Below, in pieces: positions 8,413 to 16,314 of a stretch of DNA of 64,000 nucleotides. Source of the stretch: DASYTH01 sp035762905 (GTDB lineage: Bacteria; Actinomycetota; Actinomycetes; Mycobacteriales; Pseudonocardiaceae). The stretch covers positions 1 to 64,000 of the forward strand of contig NZ_DASUCC010000123.1 in the NCBI RefSeq assembly GCF_035762905.1, in the 5' to 3' direction. Both the position numbers and the translations under genes were made by a program. Positions within the stretch are counted from its first letter, which is position 1. Each line of letters begins with the position of its first letter. The notes below the pieces were generated by a model. It searched no databases, was not told the DNA's origin, and worked only from the letters and a program-made list of their open reading frames with translations.

Positions 8413-8997
8413 ATGACGAGCGGAAGCACCCCGAAGGGGGAACGGCGCCGGCAGGCCCTGGTGGCGGCTGCCGCCGCGTTGCTCGTCGAGGGCGGTTTCG
8501 ACGCGGTCCGGCACCGGGCGGTGGCCGAGCGGGCCGGGTTGCCGCTGGCCTCGACCACCTACTACTTCGGCTCGCTGGACGAGCTGGTCACCGCCGCGGT
8601 GGAGCATCACGGCCGGGCCGAGCTGACCAGAGGCCGGCAGCGGCTGGACGAGCTGGTCACCCAGCCGCGTGGTCCGGAGACGCTGGTCGAGCTGGTGCTG
8701 GAGATGCTGCTGGGGCCGGAGTCCGAGCGGGACGCGGAGTCGGTGCTGGTGCGCTACGAGCGGCTGGTGGCCACCGGGCGCCGGCCGTACCTGCGCCCGA
8801 TCACCCGGGCGCTCGGCGCCGAGCTGCGCGGCCTGCTCACCGAGATCTTCGTGCGGTCCGGCGCCAACGTGGCCGACAACCGGGTCGAGCAGCTGATCTC
8901 GCTGGTGGACGGCGCCGTGGTGAACGCCCTGATCGAGATCGACCCGGACCCGCGCGGCGCGGCCCGGCAGATGCTGCGCGCGGCCCTCGCGCCCTGA
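8413..8997 (+). CDS. TetR-family transcriptional regulator
   Basis: A 194-residue regulator. Residues 8-55 form a TetR-type helix-turn-helix (GERRRQALVAAAAALLVEGG, then HRAVAERAGLPLASTTYYFGS). The rest is a helical ligand-binding and dimerisation domain with no recognisable ligand signature. The ATG at 8413 lies 30 nt after the previous stop. It sits between the first and second sigma pairs on the same strand, and the promoter of sigma pair 2 starts within 4 nt of its stop. Its target is unknown; local control of the sigma cassettes is a possibility only. Confidence 0.88.
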   Translation: MTSGSTPKGERRRQALVAAAAALLVEGGFDAVRHRAVAERAGLPLASTTYYFGSLDELVTAAVEHHGRAELTRGRQRLDELVTQPRGPETLVELVLEMLLGPESERDAESVLVRYERLVATGRRPYLRPITRALGAELRGLLTEIFVRSGANVADNRVEQLISLVDGAVVNALIEIDPDPRGAARQMLRAALAP

Positions 8998-9000
8998 CGT

Positions 9001-9025
9001 GCAACCTCCGCCCGCCGGCGGTCGT
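9001..9025 (+). promoter_or_regulatory. Candidate SigE-type promoter upstream of sigma gene 2
   Basis: GCAACC at 9001-9006 and CGT at 9023-9025 are separated by 16 nt, starting 3 nt after the TetR stop codon and 24 nt upstream of the sigma ATG. It matches the elements before sigma genes 1 and 3. Confidence 0.55.
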
Positions 9026-9049
9026 GAGCTAAGGGCGGAAGGGAGCCTC

Positions 9050-9577
9050 ATGCGCACAGCCGACGAAGACAGCTTCCGGGCCTTCGCCACCGGGCAGGCC
9101 CCGACGCTGCGGCGCACCGCGTTCCTGTTCTGCGGCGACTGGCACCTGGCGGAGGACCTCATGCAGGCCGCCCTGGTGAAGATCTACCGGTCCTGGTCGC
9201 GGGTGCAGAAGCGGGAGAGCCTGACCAACTACGCCCGCACGGTGCTGTTGCGGACCTGGCTGGACGAGCGGCGCCGGCCGTTTCGGCGCTCGGAGCTGTC
9301 CGGGGCGGAGCTGCCCGACGTGCCGGAGCCGGCCGGCGATCCGGCCGTCCGGGTGTGGGCGAAGGAGCTGGTGCACCGGGCGCTGCTCGAGCTGCCGCCG
9401 GGGCAGCGGGCGGTGCTGGTGCTGCGCTACTTCGACGACCTGTCGGTGGCGGAGACGGCCAGGGTCATGCGGTGCGCGGAGGGCACGGTCAAGAGTCAGT
9501 CGGCACGGGGGCTGGACGCGCTGCGGGCGGTGGTCGCCCGGTTGGCGCCGGCGAGCGGAGGGTTGCATCGTGAGTGA
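9050..9577 (+). CDS. SigE-family RNA polymerase sigma factor (copy 2)
   Basis: A 175-residue paralogue of copies 1 and 3. Region 2 has RRTAFLFCGDWHLAEDLMQ. Region 4 has PPGQRAVLVLRYFDDLSVAETARVM and CAEGTVKSQSARGL. The ATG at 9050 follows GGAAGGGAG at good spacing; a GTG further upstream would add 17 residues and remove the promoter box, so it was rejected. The 3' end overlaps the start of its membrane partner by 8 nt (GTGAGTGA), indicating translational coupling. Confidence 0.9.
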   Translation: MRTADEDSFRAFATGQAPTLRRTAFLFCGDWHLAEDLMQAALVKIYRSWSRVQKRESLTNYARTVLLRTWLDERRRPFRRSELSGAELPDVPEPAGDPAVRVWAKELVHRALLELPPGQRAVLVLRYFDDLSVAETARVMRCAEGTVKSQSARGLDALRAVVARLAPASGGLHRE

Positions 9578-10370
9578 GCAGGATGTCCGGGACGGCCTGC
9601 GGGCGGCGGTCCTGACCGAACCGGTGCTGTCGTTCGATCCGGAGGCGCTGATCCTGCGGGCCCGGCAGCAGGTCCGGCGGCGCCGGGCGCTGGCCGGGGC
9701 CGGCGCGGCGACCATCGCGGTGGCCGTTGCGGCGGTCGCGGTGCCGACCGTGCTCGGCACGCCGCGCGGCTCCGACGGGGGTGCGGTGGGCGCCGCCCCA
9801 CCGCCGAGCCAGACGAGCCCGCCCCACCCGACGCCGGCGATCACCACGTTGCCCTGGCCGCCGGCCGGGGTCACGCCGGTCAGCTACACCGCGGATCAGC
9901 TCAAGGTCCGCGGCGCCGAGATGCGGGACCACCTGCGCGCCGCGTTCCCGGCGGCGGTGCCGGGGGTGGCGCAGGTGGCGGTGCAGGAGTTCGGCGGCGA
10001 GGCCAGTGGCGCGGTCGAGGACGGCCAGGGCTACCTCAACTCGTTCGTGGCGTTCTCCTTGGACGGCTCCCGGTCCGCGGTCTACGTGGCGACCTTCGCG
10101 CCGGGTGCCGGACCCGAACCGTTCAGCGAGTGCGGGGACGGGTGCAAGGTGGCGACGATGCCGGACGGCAGCCACGTCCTGACCGGCAAGCTCTTTGCCG
10201 GCGAGGGGCAGTGGCTGCTGAACGTGTGGCATTTCCGGGCGAACGGCGCGGTCGTGCAGGCGACCGGCTACAACTACGACCCGACCGGTGCGGGGCCGAC
10301 GCTGCCCGTGGTTCCGGTGACCCCGGAGCAGCTGGCCGCACTCGCCACCGATCCGAAACTCGGCATCTAA
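9570..10370 (+). CDS. Membrane protein, probable anti-sigma partner of sigma copy 2
   Basis: A 266-residue protein. The cytosolic N-terminus (SEQDVRDGLRAAVLTEPVLSFDPEAL) leads to a basic RRRRALAG stretch, one transmembrane helix at about 35-55, a Pro-rich linker (about 60-95) and a globular external domain containing CGDGCK. It ends LAALATDPKLGI, close to the LTAIATDPRLTF end of the partner of sigma copy 3, so these two partners share an external domain. The GTG at 9570 overlaps the sigma stop. Function as an anti-sigma regulator is inferred from gene order; no canonical zinc anti-sigma motif is seen. Confidence 0.72.
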   Translation: MSEQDVRDGLRAAVLTEPVLSFDPEALILRARQQVRRRRALAGAGAATIAVAVAAVAVPTVLGTPRGSDGGAVGAAPPPSQTSPPHPTPAITTLPWPPAGVTPVSYTADQLKVRGAEMRDHLRAAFPAAVPGVAQVAVQEFGGEASGAVEDGQGYLNSFVAFSLDGSRSAVYVATFAPGAGPEPFSECGDGCKVATMPDGSHVLTGKLFAGEGQWLLNVWHFRANGAVVQATGYNYDPTGAGPTLPVVPVTPEQLAALATDPKLGI

Positions 10371-10375
10371 CATCG

Positions 10376-10400
10376 GCAACCCCCGCCGCGGCGTGCGCGT
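10376..10400 (+). promoter_or_regulatory. Candidate SigE-type promoter upstream of sigma gene 3
   Basis: GCAACC at 10376-10381 and CGT at 10398-10400 are separated by 16 nt. The element begins 5 nt after the stop of the preceding membrane-protein gene and ends 29 nt before the ATG at 10430. Layout and spacing match the element before sigma gene 2. Confidence 0.55.
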
Positions 10401-10429
10401 AAGTAGCTGCGGTGCGAAGGGAGTTGTCG

Positions 10430-10969
10430 ATGCGCAAGGCCGACGAGACCCGATTCCGGGAGTTCGCCCGCGAGACGGCGCAGCAGTTGCGTCGCAGCGC
10501 GTACCTGCTCTGCGGCGACTGGCATCTGGCCGACGACCTCACCCAGGCCGCGCTGATCAAGATGTACCGGGCCTGGCCGCGGATCACCCGGACCGAGCGG
10601 CCGGTCAGCTACGCCCGCAGGACCCTGGTGCGCTGCTGGCTGGACGAGCGGCGCCGGCCGTGGCGGCGGGCCGAGCGGCGCGACGGGCAGTTGCCCGAGG
10701 AGGTGCCCGGCGGCCCGGACCCGGCCACCGCCGCGCAGCACGGCGACCTGCGGGCGGAGCTGTTCGACGCGCTGTCCCGGATCGCACCGCGCCAGCGGGC
10801 GGTGCTGGTGCTGCGTTTCTTCGAGTCCCTTTCCGTTGCCGAGGCGGCCGAGGCCCTCGGCTGCTCGGAAGGCACCGTCAAGAGCCAGACCGCGCGTGGT
10901 CTGGCGGCCCTGAAAGTCGTCCTGGGCCCGGAGGCGGCCCCAGCTGCGTTGCGGAGGAATGGGGAATGA
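10430..10969 (+). CDS. SigE-family RNA polymerase sigma factor (copy 3)
   Basis: A 179-residue sigma factor. Region 2 has RRSAYLLCGDWHLADDLTQ. Region 4 has APRQRAVLVLRFFESLSVAEAAEAL and CSEGTVKSQTARGL. The ATG at 10430 is preceded by GAAGGGAG. The stop overlaps the ATG of its membrane partner (ATGA). It is closest in appearance to copy 2 (both begin MR.AD, both run on to DERRRP after region 2), which suggests tandem duplication of a sigma/anti-sigma cassette. Confidence 0.9.
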   Translation: MRKADETRFREFARETAQQLRRSAYLLCGDWHLADDLTQAALIKMYRAWPRITRTERPVSYARRTLVRCWLDERRRPWRRAERRDGQLPEEVPGGPDPATAAQHGDLRAELFDALSRIAPRQRAVLVLRFFESLSVAEAAEALGCSEGTVKSQTARGLAALKVVLGPEAAPAALRRNGE

Positions 10970-11850
10970 TCGAGGAGCGGATCGTGGACCGGTTTCGCAC
11001 GGCGGTGGCCGATGAGCCGCCGTTGGGGTTCGACCCGGACGACGTGGTGAGCGAGGCGGCCCGCCGGTACGGGCGGCGCCGGGCGGTGGCCGGCAGTGCC
11101 ATGGCCACCGGGGGCGTCGCGGTGGCGGTGACCGCGGTACTGGCGACCGGCGGCACCGGCCAGGGGGGCTACGTCGGGCCGGCGCAGCCGCCGAACGGGT
11201 CGTGCACCCCGAGCCCGGCGCCGGCGACGGATACGACCGGCGGGACCGTCTGCGGTGGCGGCGGCCTGGCGCCGGCGAGCGGGCTGACCGTCAGGACGAG
11301 GCGGCCGACCGTCCCCACCACGACGGTGGTCCCGCCGGGTTCGGAGAAGCCGTCCGTGCCGCAGCCGCCGACGCAGGGGAGCTTCCCGGGCTCGGATGCC
11401 GCGCTGGCGCACCTGCGGCAGATGATCCCGCAGGTGCTCGCCGAGCGGGTGCCCGGCCTGACCTTCACCGTCCCGGACGGCGGGGACCTGATGGTGCACC
11501 CGACCGGCCGGCTGATCGGCGGCGCCTACCGGGCCTCCGGCACCCGGCACCGGTACGTCCAGGTTTCGGTGTCGCACGACGGGAACGCGCTCGACCCGGG
11601 CGCCGACCCGGCCAGCACCGGGGGCTGGGGATCGCCGCAGGGCGAGAGCACCCGGCCGGACGGCTCGCTGCTGCGCGTCTACGCCCACACCGAGGGCGAG
11701 GCGCAGAACCTGTCGGTGCTGCACCTGCGGACCGACGGGGTGATCGTGCACGTGGACACCACGGCGAAACCGGAGCCGGGACGCACCGGGTTGGCGGTCT
11801 CCCAGGAGGTGCTGACCGCGATCGCCACCGATCCGCGGCTGACCTTCTGA
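10966..11850 (+). CDS. Membrane protein, probable anti-sigma partner of sigma copy 3
   Basis: A 294-residue protein. The N-terminus MIEERIVDRFRTAVADEPPLGFDPDDVV is followed by a basic RRYGRRR stretch, one transmembrane helix (about 42-62), a long Pro/Thr/Gly-rich linker (about 65-135) and an external domain ending LTAIATDPRLTF. The N-terminal block PPLGFDPDDVV matches PVLSFDPEALI of partner 2, so this short cytosolic segment is the likely sigma-binding part. The start overlaps the sigma stop by 4 nt. The role is inferred from pairing. Confidence 0.72.
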   Translation: MIEERIVDRFRTAVADEPPLGFDPDDVVSEAARRYGRRRAVAGSAMATGGVAVAVTAVLATGGTGQGGYVGPAQPPNGSCTPSPAPATDTTGGTVCGGGGLAPASGLTVRTRRPTVPTTTVVPPGSEKPSVPQPPTQGSFPGSDAALAHLRQMIPQVLAERVPGLTFTVPDGGDLMVHPTGRLIGGAYRASGTRHRYVQVSVSHDGNALDPGADPASTGGWGSPQGESTRPDGSLLRVYAHTEGEAQNLSVLHLRTDGVIVHVDTTAKPEPGRTGLAVSQEVLTAIATDPRLTF

Positions 11851-11867
11851 CCGCATAGGCTCGACGG

Positions 11868-13292
11868 GTGCAGCCTCGCATCGACAACGTGCTCGCCGCC
11901 CGGTACGCGTCGGAAGAGTTGACCGGTATCTGGGCACCCGAGTCGAAGGTGGTCGCGGAGCGGCGGCTGTGGCTCGCCGTGCTGAAGGCGCAGGCCGAGT
12001 CGGGAATGGACGTTCCCGACTCGGTCATCGCCGACTACGAGCGGGTGGTCGAGCGGGTCGACCTGGCCTCGATCGCCGAGCGGGAGCGGGTCACCCTGCA
12101 CGACGTGAAGGCGCGGATCGAGGAGTTCAACGCGCTGGCCGGGCACGAGGACGTCCACAAGGGGATGACCTCGCGCGACCTGACCGAGAACGTGGAGCAG
12201 CTGCAGATCCGCCGCTCGCTCGAGCTGATCCGGTTCCGCGCCGCGGCGACGCTGGCCCGGCTGGCCCGGCTGGCCACCGAGCACGCCGAGGCGGCCATCG
12301 CCGGCCGGTCGCACAACGTGCCGGCGCAGGTCACCACGCTGGGCAAGCGGTTCGCCTCCGCCGCCGAGGAGATGCTGATCGCGTTCGAGCGGCTGGACAA
12401 CCTGATCGACCGGTACCCGCTGCGCGGGATCAAGGGTCCGGTCGGCACCGGGGCGGACATGCTCGACCTGCTCGGCGATCCGTCCACTGTGGCCGAGCTG
12501 GAGCGGAAGGTGGCCGAGCACCTGGGTTTCCAGCGGGTGCTCACCAGCGTGGGTCAGGTCTACCCGCGCTCGCTGGATTTCGACGTGCTGTCCACCCTGG
12601 TCCAGCTGGCCGCCGCACCGTCCAGTGTGGCCACCACGATCCGGTTGATGGCCGGGCACGAGTTGGCCACCGAGGGGTTCCGGCCGGGTCAGGTCGGCTC
12701 GTCCGCCATGCCGCACAAGATGAACAGCCGGTCCTGCGAGCGGGTCAACGGTCTTGCCGTCGTGCTGCGCGGGTACGCGTCGATGATCGGCGAGCTGACC
12801 GGGGACCAGTGGAACGAGGGCGATGTGTCCTGCTCGGTGGTCCGCCGGGTGGCGCTGCCGGACGCGTTCTTCGCGCTGGACGGCCTGTTCCAGACGTTCC
12901 TGACCGTACTCGACTCGTTCGGCGCCTACCCCGCGGTGATCGGCCGGGAGTTGGACCGGTACCTGCCGTTCCTGGCCAGCACGGCGGTGCTGATGGCGGC
13001 GGTGCGGGCCGGCGTCGGCCGGGAGACCGCGCACGCGGCCATCAAGGAGCATGCCGTCGACGTGGCGCTGGCCATGCGCGAGGCGGGCGCCGGCCGCAAC
13101 GATCTGTTGGACCGGCTGGCCGCCGACCCCCGGCTTCCGCTGGACCGGGAGCAGTTGGACGGTCTGGTCGCCGACCCGCTGCGGTTCACCGGGGTGGCCG
13201 GTGACCAGGTCACCGCCGTGGTGAAGCGGGTCTCCGAGGTCATCACCCGGTTCACCGACGCCGCCGGCTACACCCCGGCCGCGATCCTCTGA
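11868..13292 (+). CDS. purB: Adenylosuccinate lyase
   Basis: A 474-residue fumarase-superfamily enzyme. It removes fumarate from SAICAR and from adenylosuccinate, at two points of purine synthesis. Signature motifs are GRSHNVPAQVTT, KGPVGTGADM and the fumarate-lyase signature GSSAMPHKMN in the flexible catalytic loop. The GTG at 11868 places PRIDNVLAARYAS at the N-terminus, as in actinobacterial PurB. It is on the same strand as purSQL and purFM in this window, about 14 kb upstream of purS. purC, which I expected nearby, is not present. Confidence 0.96.
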   Translation: MQPRIDNVLAARYASEELTGIWAPESKVVAERRLWLAVLKAQAESGMDVPDSVIADYERVVERVDLASIAERERVTLHDVKARIEEFNALAGHEDVHKGMTSRDLTENVEQLQIRRSLELIRFRAAATLARLARLATEHAEAAIAGRSHNVPAQVTTLGKRFASAAEEMLIAFERLDNLIDRYPLRGIKGPVGTGADMLDLLGDPSTVAELERKVAEHLGFQRVLTSVGQVYPRSLDFDVLSTLVQLAAAPSSVATTIRLMAGHELATEGFRPGQVGSSAMPHKMNSRSCERVNGLAVVLRGYASMIGELTGDQWNEGDVSCSVVRRVALPDAFFALDGLFQTFLTVLDSFGAYPAVIGRELDRYLPFLASTAVLMAAVRAGVGRETAHAAIKEHAVDVALAMREAGAGRNDLLDRLAADPRLPLDREQLDGLVADPLRFTGVAGDQVTAVVKRVSEVITRFTDAAGYTPAAIL

Positions 13293-13294
13293 AT

Positions 13295-13318
13295 CGGTCC
13301 GCCGAAAACGCCGGACCG
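13295..13318 (+). terminator. Hairpin downstream of purB
   Basis: CGGTCCG (13295-13301) and CGGACCG (13312-13318) pair across a 10-nt loop, beginning 3 nt after the purB stop. There is no T-run, which is common for terminators in high-GC actinobacteria. Confidence 0.5.
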
Positions 13319-13384
13319 TGAATGCCCGGTTTCGTCCGGTTAATAAGCCCCGTCGAAAATGCGAACCGGGGTAGCTTTGTTCGC

Positions 13385-14200
13385 ATGGCAAGCGTTTCCG
13401 CGCTGACCTACTACCCGATCAAGGGGTGCGCCGGGGTTACGGTCGACCGGGCGGATGTCGGGTGGACGGGCCTGGTCCACGACCGCAGCTTCGTCGTCAC
13501 CAAACCCGATGGCCGGTTCCTCAGCCAGCGCACCGTTTCCCGGCTGGCGGTGGTGCGCGCGCAGGTGCTGCACGCCGGGACCAAGCTGGCGCTGACCGCG
13601 CCGGAGGCCGGGGATGTCGTGCTGGACGTGACGGCCGACGGACCGATGCGGCCGGTGCGGGTGCACCACTGGGACGGCACCGGGATCGACCAGGGTGACG
13701 AGGCGGCGGCCTGGTTCTCCGACGTGCTCGACATGCCGGTGCGGCTGATGCGGGCGCCGGACGGGCTGACCAGGGAGGGCTCCGGCGACGAGCCGGGGCG
13801 GATCAGATACGCCGACTCGACCGCGCTGCTGGTCACGTCGTTGTCGGCGCTGGACGGGTTGAACGCCCGGATCCTTGAGCGCGGCGCCGATCCGGTGCCG
13901 ATGAACCGGTTCCGGCCGAACATCGTGGTGACCGGGTGGCCCGAGCCGCACACCGAGGACCGGGTGCGCCGGATGACCGCCGGCCCGGTGGAGATCGGCT
14001 ACGGCAAGAAGGACATCCGCTGCGTGGTCACCACGGTGGACCAGCTGATCGGGGAGCGGGCCGGGCCGGAGCCGCTGCGCACCCTGGCCGACTACCGGCG
14101 CGAGCCGGACGGCGGGGTCAGCTTCGGGATGAAGGCGGCGGTGCTGCGGCCCGGGGAGATCTTCGTCGGCGACGAGGTGGTGGTCACCGAATGGCAGTGA
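13385..14200 (+). CDS. MOSC domain-containing protein
   Basis: A 271-residue protein. The N-terminal part (about 1-110) has the MOSC-N beta-barrel pattern, opening SVSALTYYPIKGCAG and leading to HDRSFVV and GRFLSQR. The C-terminal MOSC domain contains FRPNIVVTG and a GKKDIRCVVTTVDQ strand with the cysteine expected to carry sulfur or to bind the molybdenum cofactor. Members act in molybdopterin-sulfur chemistry or as mARC/YcbX-like reductases. The ATG at 13385 gives the usual N-terminus; an in-frame ATG 63 nt upstream adds unrelated residues. Its 3' end overlaps the convergent SAM hydrolase gene by 17 nt. Confidence 0.85.
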   Translation: MASVSALTYYPIKGCAGVTVDRADVGWTGLVHDRSFVVTKPDGRFLSQRTVSRLAVVRAQVLHAGTKLALTAPEAGDVVLDVTADGPMRPVRVHHWDGTGIDQGDEAAAWFSDVLDMPVRLMRAPDGLTREGSGDEPGRIRYADSTALLVTSLSALDGLNARILERGADPVPMNRFRPNIVVTGWPEPHTEDRVRRMTAGPVEIGYGKKDIRCVVTTVDQLIGERAGPEPLRTLADYRREPDGGVSFGMKAAVLRPGEIFVGDEVVVTEWQ

Positions 14201-14966
14201 GGGTCAGCTTGTCGCCGGGCGCCGCGCCGAGCCGGTCGGCCGCCGAGCCGCCGTTGACCGCGACCGCCGCCTGACCGGACGAGTCGACGTACACCACCAG
14301 GTCGCCGGCCGGGGCATCGCCGAACGTGCGGCCGACGACGGCCTCGTGCGCGCCCAGCCGGACCCGGCCGGGCAGGGCGTCCAGGTGGCTGCCGGTGGCG
14401 GCCAGTTGCAGGTTGCCGAACCGGTCCACGGACAACACCTCGGTGCTGAGCTCGTCCGGTGTGCCGGTGGTTTCCGGGTCGGGCAGCCGGACCAGCGTGT
14501 GCGGGTCGACGGCCGGCCCGAACTGGTCGGGGCGGGTGCCGGCGGCCAGGTGCGCGGCGGCCGGGGCGAACAGGTCGCGGCCGTGGAAGGTGGCGGAGAC
14601 GGTGGGCAGCCGGTAGCGCGGGTCGGTGAGCCGGTGCGCGGCGCGGACCCCGCCGAGCGCCTCGGCGGCCGGGACGAGCAGGCCGTTGTCCGGCCCGACC
14701 AGCGGCCCGCCCGGGGTGTCCAGCACGACGGCGCGCCGGGCCGTCCCGACGCCGGGATCGACCACGGCCAGGTGCACCGCCGCCGGCAGGAACGGGACGG
14801 TCTGGGCCAGCACCGTGGCGCCGCGCCGGATGTCCTGCGGCGGCACCAGATGCGTCACGTCGATCACCCGGGCGTGCGGGGCGATCCGCGCGATTACCCC
14901 GGTACAGGCCGCCACGAACCCGTCGGCCAGGCCATAGTCGGTGGTGAACGAGATCCAGTCGGCCAT
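14184..14966 (-). CDS. SAM hydroxide adenosyltransferase (DUF62 / chlorinase-fluorinase fold)
   Basis: A 260-residue enzyme of the S-adenosylmethionine hydrolase family. Motifs are FTTDYGLADGFV at the N-terminus, VVDPGVGTARR, VGPDNGLL and FHGRDLFAPAAAHLA. The DYG-DGFV and GPDNG elements belong to the SAM site. Most members use hydroxide to cleave SAM to adenosine and methionine; halogenases carry an extra loop that I cannot see here, so halide use is unlikely. The ATG at 14966 is preceded by GGAGG on the coding strand. It is convergent with the MOSC gene. Confidence 0.85.
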   Translation of the reverse strand: MADWISFTTDYGLADGFVAACTGVIARIAPHARVIDVTHLVPPQDIRRGATVLAQTVPFLPAAVHLAVVDPGVGTARRAVVLDTPGGPLVGPDNGLLVPAAEALGGVRAAHRLTDPRYRLPTVSATFHGRDLFAPAAAHLAAGTRPDQFGPAVDPHTLVRLPDPETTGTPDELSTEVLSVDRFGNLQLAATGSHLDALPGRVRLGAHEAVVGRTFGDAPAGDLVVYVDSSGQAAVAVNGGSAADRLGAAPGDKLTLTAIR

Positions 14967-15128
14967 CGGACCTCCATCCGGGTGAACCTGTACCCGGCAA
15001 TTGTTGCCACCCCATGCCGGTCCGGCTGGACGACGGGCCCCCTGCCCTGGCCGGGTTGTTGCCGAGTTGGCACGGCCTCCCCGATCGGCCGATGGCGGGG
15101 TTCGTTCGGCTCGGCCAGGGTGCACTCC

Positions 15129-15974
15129 GTGAACACCACCATGGGCGTGCGGACGCGGCGGTTGTGCATGGTGCTGCGCCGCCTGCGCGAGGAATCCGGC
15201 CTGACCACGATCGAGGTCGCCAACAGAATGGGCGTGAACGCGAGCACGGTTTCCCGCGCGGAGACGGGAAAGCGCCGCCTGACCTCCGAGGACCTCGCCT
15301 CGATGCTGGCCATCTACGGGACCTCCCGCCCACTGCGCAACGCGTTGCTCAGATTCCATGCCGACGCCGACAAACCGAGCCTCATCGACCGCGGCGAACT
15401 GCACCTGCACGCGGACCTGGAGAAGTGGATCGGCTTCGAGCAGGACGCGACACACATCTACAACTACGAACCCTTGCTGATTCCCGGCCTGCTGCAAACC
15501 TTCCCCTACGCCCGAGCGGTCATCGCCAGCGGCGTGCGCCCGAGGACCGACGAGGAGATTGATGATCGTGTCGCGGCCCGGATCGCCCGGCAGGCGATGC
15601 TGCGCCAGCCGAACCGACCCGAACTGGAAGTGCTGTTGCATGAGGCCGCCCTCCGTCATCCGGTGGGCGGCGCAGCGATCATGCGCGACCAGCTTGGCTG
15701 TCTGGTCGAATCGGCCTGCCGGCGCGGCATCACCATCCGGATCATTCCGAACAAGATTGATGCACATACCGGCATGGATGGTCCCTTCGTGGTGATGGAC
15801 TATCGCGGGCTGCCCAGCCTTGTGCTCCTGGAGAACAAGGTGGCCAGCCTCTATCTCGACGAACCGGGCGACGTCGAGACCTATAAGCTGGCCTTCGGCA
15901 GCCTGCTGGCGGTGGCACTGTCGACCGACCGATCGATCGAGATGATGCGCAAGATCGCCATGGGCATGGTGTGA
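15129..15974 (+). CDS. XRE-type regulator with DUF5753 domain (Scr1-like)
   Basis: A 281-residue regulator. An XRE helix-turn-helix spans about 12-65 (LCMVLRRLREESGLTTIEVANRMGVNASTVSRAETGKR). The remaining 200 residues form the DUF5753 domain, with WIGFEQDATHIYNYEPLLIPGLLQT and MDGPFVVMDY as landmarks. GTG at 15129 was chosen because CAGGGTG lies about 8 nt upstream; ATG at 15141 is an alternative. It is followed 18 nt later by a DUF397 gene. XRE-DUF5753/DUF397 pairs are abundant in sporulating actinobacteria, where they act as regulator and small partner in developmental or antibiotic control and have been compared to toxin-antitoxin pairs. Confidence 0.88.
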   Translation: MNTTMGVRTRRLCMVLRRLREESGLTTIEVANRMGVNASTVSRAETGKRRLTSEDLASMLAIYGTSRPLRNALLRFHADADKPSLIDRGELHLHADLEKWIGFEQDATHIYNYEPLLIPGLLQTFPYARAVIASGVRPRTDEEIDDRVAARIARQAMLRQPNRPELEVLLHEAALRHPVGGAAIMRDQLGCLVESACRRGITIRIIPNKIDAHTGMDGPFVVMDYRGLPSLVLLENKVASLYLDEPGDVETYKLAFGSLLAVALSTDRSIEMMRKIAMGMV

Positions 15975-15992
15975 CCCGGGAAGGACAGGGCC

Positions 15993-16256
15993 ATGACCGG
16001 ATGGCGCAAGAGCAGCTTCAGCGGTAGTAACACCAACTGCGTCGAGGTCGCGTGGCGCAAGAGCAGCTTCAGTGGTGAGAACACCAACTGCGTGGAGATC
16101 GGCTGGCGGAAGAGCAGCTTCAGTGGTGTCAACACCAACTGTGTTGAGGTGGGGGGCGGCGTGGAGAAGGTGGGCGTGCGGGATTCGAAGAACCCCGCGC
16201 CGGCCCTCGCGTTCCCCGGCGGTGGGTGGCGGTCGTTCGTGAATTCGCTCCGGTGA
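15993..16256 (+). CDS. DUF397 protein with triplicated N-terminal motif
   Basis: An 87-residue cytosolic protein. The DUF397 core normally starts with one WRKSS(F/Y)SG...NCVEV element and ends with DSK(N/D)P...F....WR.F. Here the first element occurs three times in a row (residues 4-20, 21-37, 38-54), then the normal C-terminal half follows (VRDSKNPAP, WRSFVNSLR). The ATG at 15993 follows GGAAGGACAGG. It forms an apparent operon with the XRE-DUF5753 gene. The extra motifs could multiply contacts with the XRE partner. Confidence 0.9.
   Translation: MTGWRKSSFSGSNTNCVEVAWRKSSFSGENTNCVEIGWRKSSFSGVNTNCVEVGGGVEKVGVRDSKNPAPALAFPGGGWRSFVNSLR
16002..16154 (+). repeat. Three in-frame 51-bp tandem repeats inside the DUF397 gene
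   Basis: Units at 16002-16052, 16053-16103 and 16104-16154 each encode WRKSSFSGxNTNCVE followed by two variable residues. Differences are few and mostly at the variable codon after SFSG and in the last two codons, which points to recent duplication. Unit length is 17 codons, so changes in copy number keep the frame. Confidence 0.95.
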
Positions 16257-16314
16257 TCCTCGGACGTCATCTGTCTTTGAGCGTTCGTTTATGCCGGCCT
16301 GGCGTAATGGAGGC

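Noticed and set aside
14184..14966. Halogenase (fluorinase or chlorinase) rather than SAM hydrolase
   Set aside because: The motifs fit the common hydroxide-using DUF62 type, and no extra halide loop or halometabolite genes are visible.
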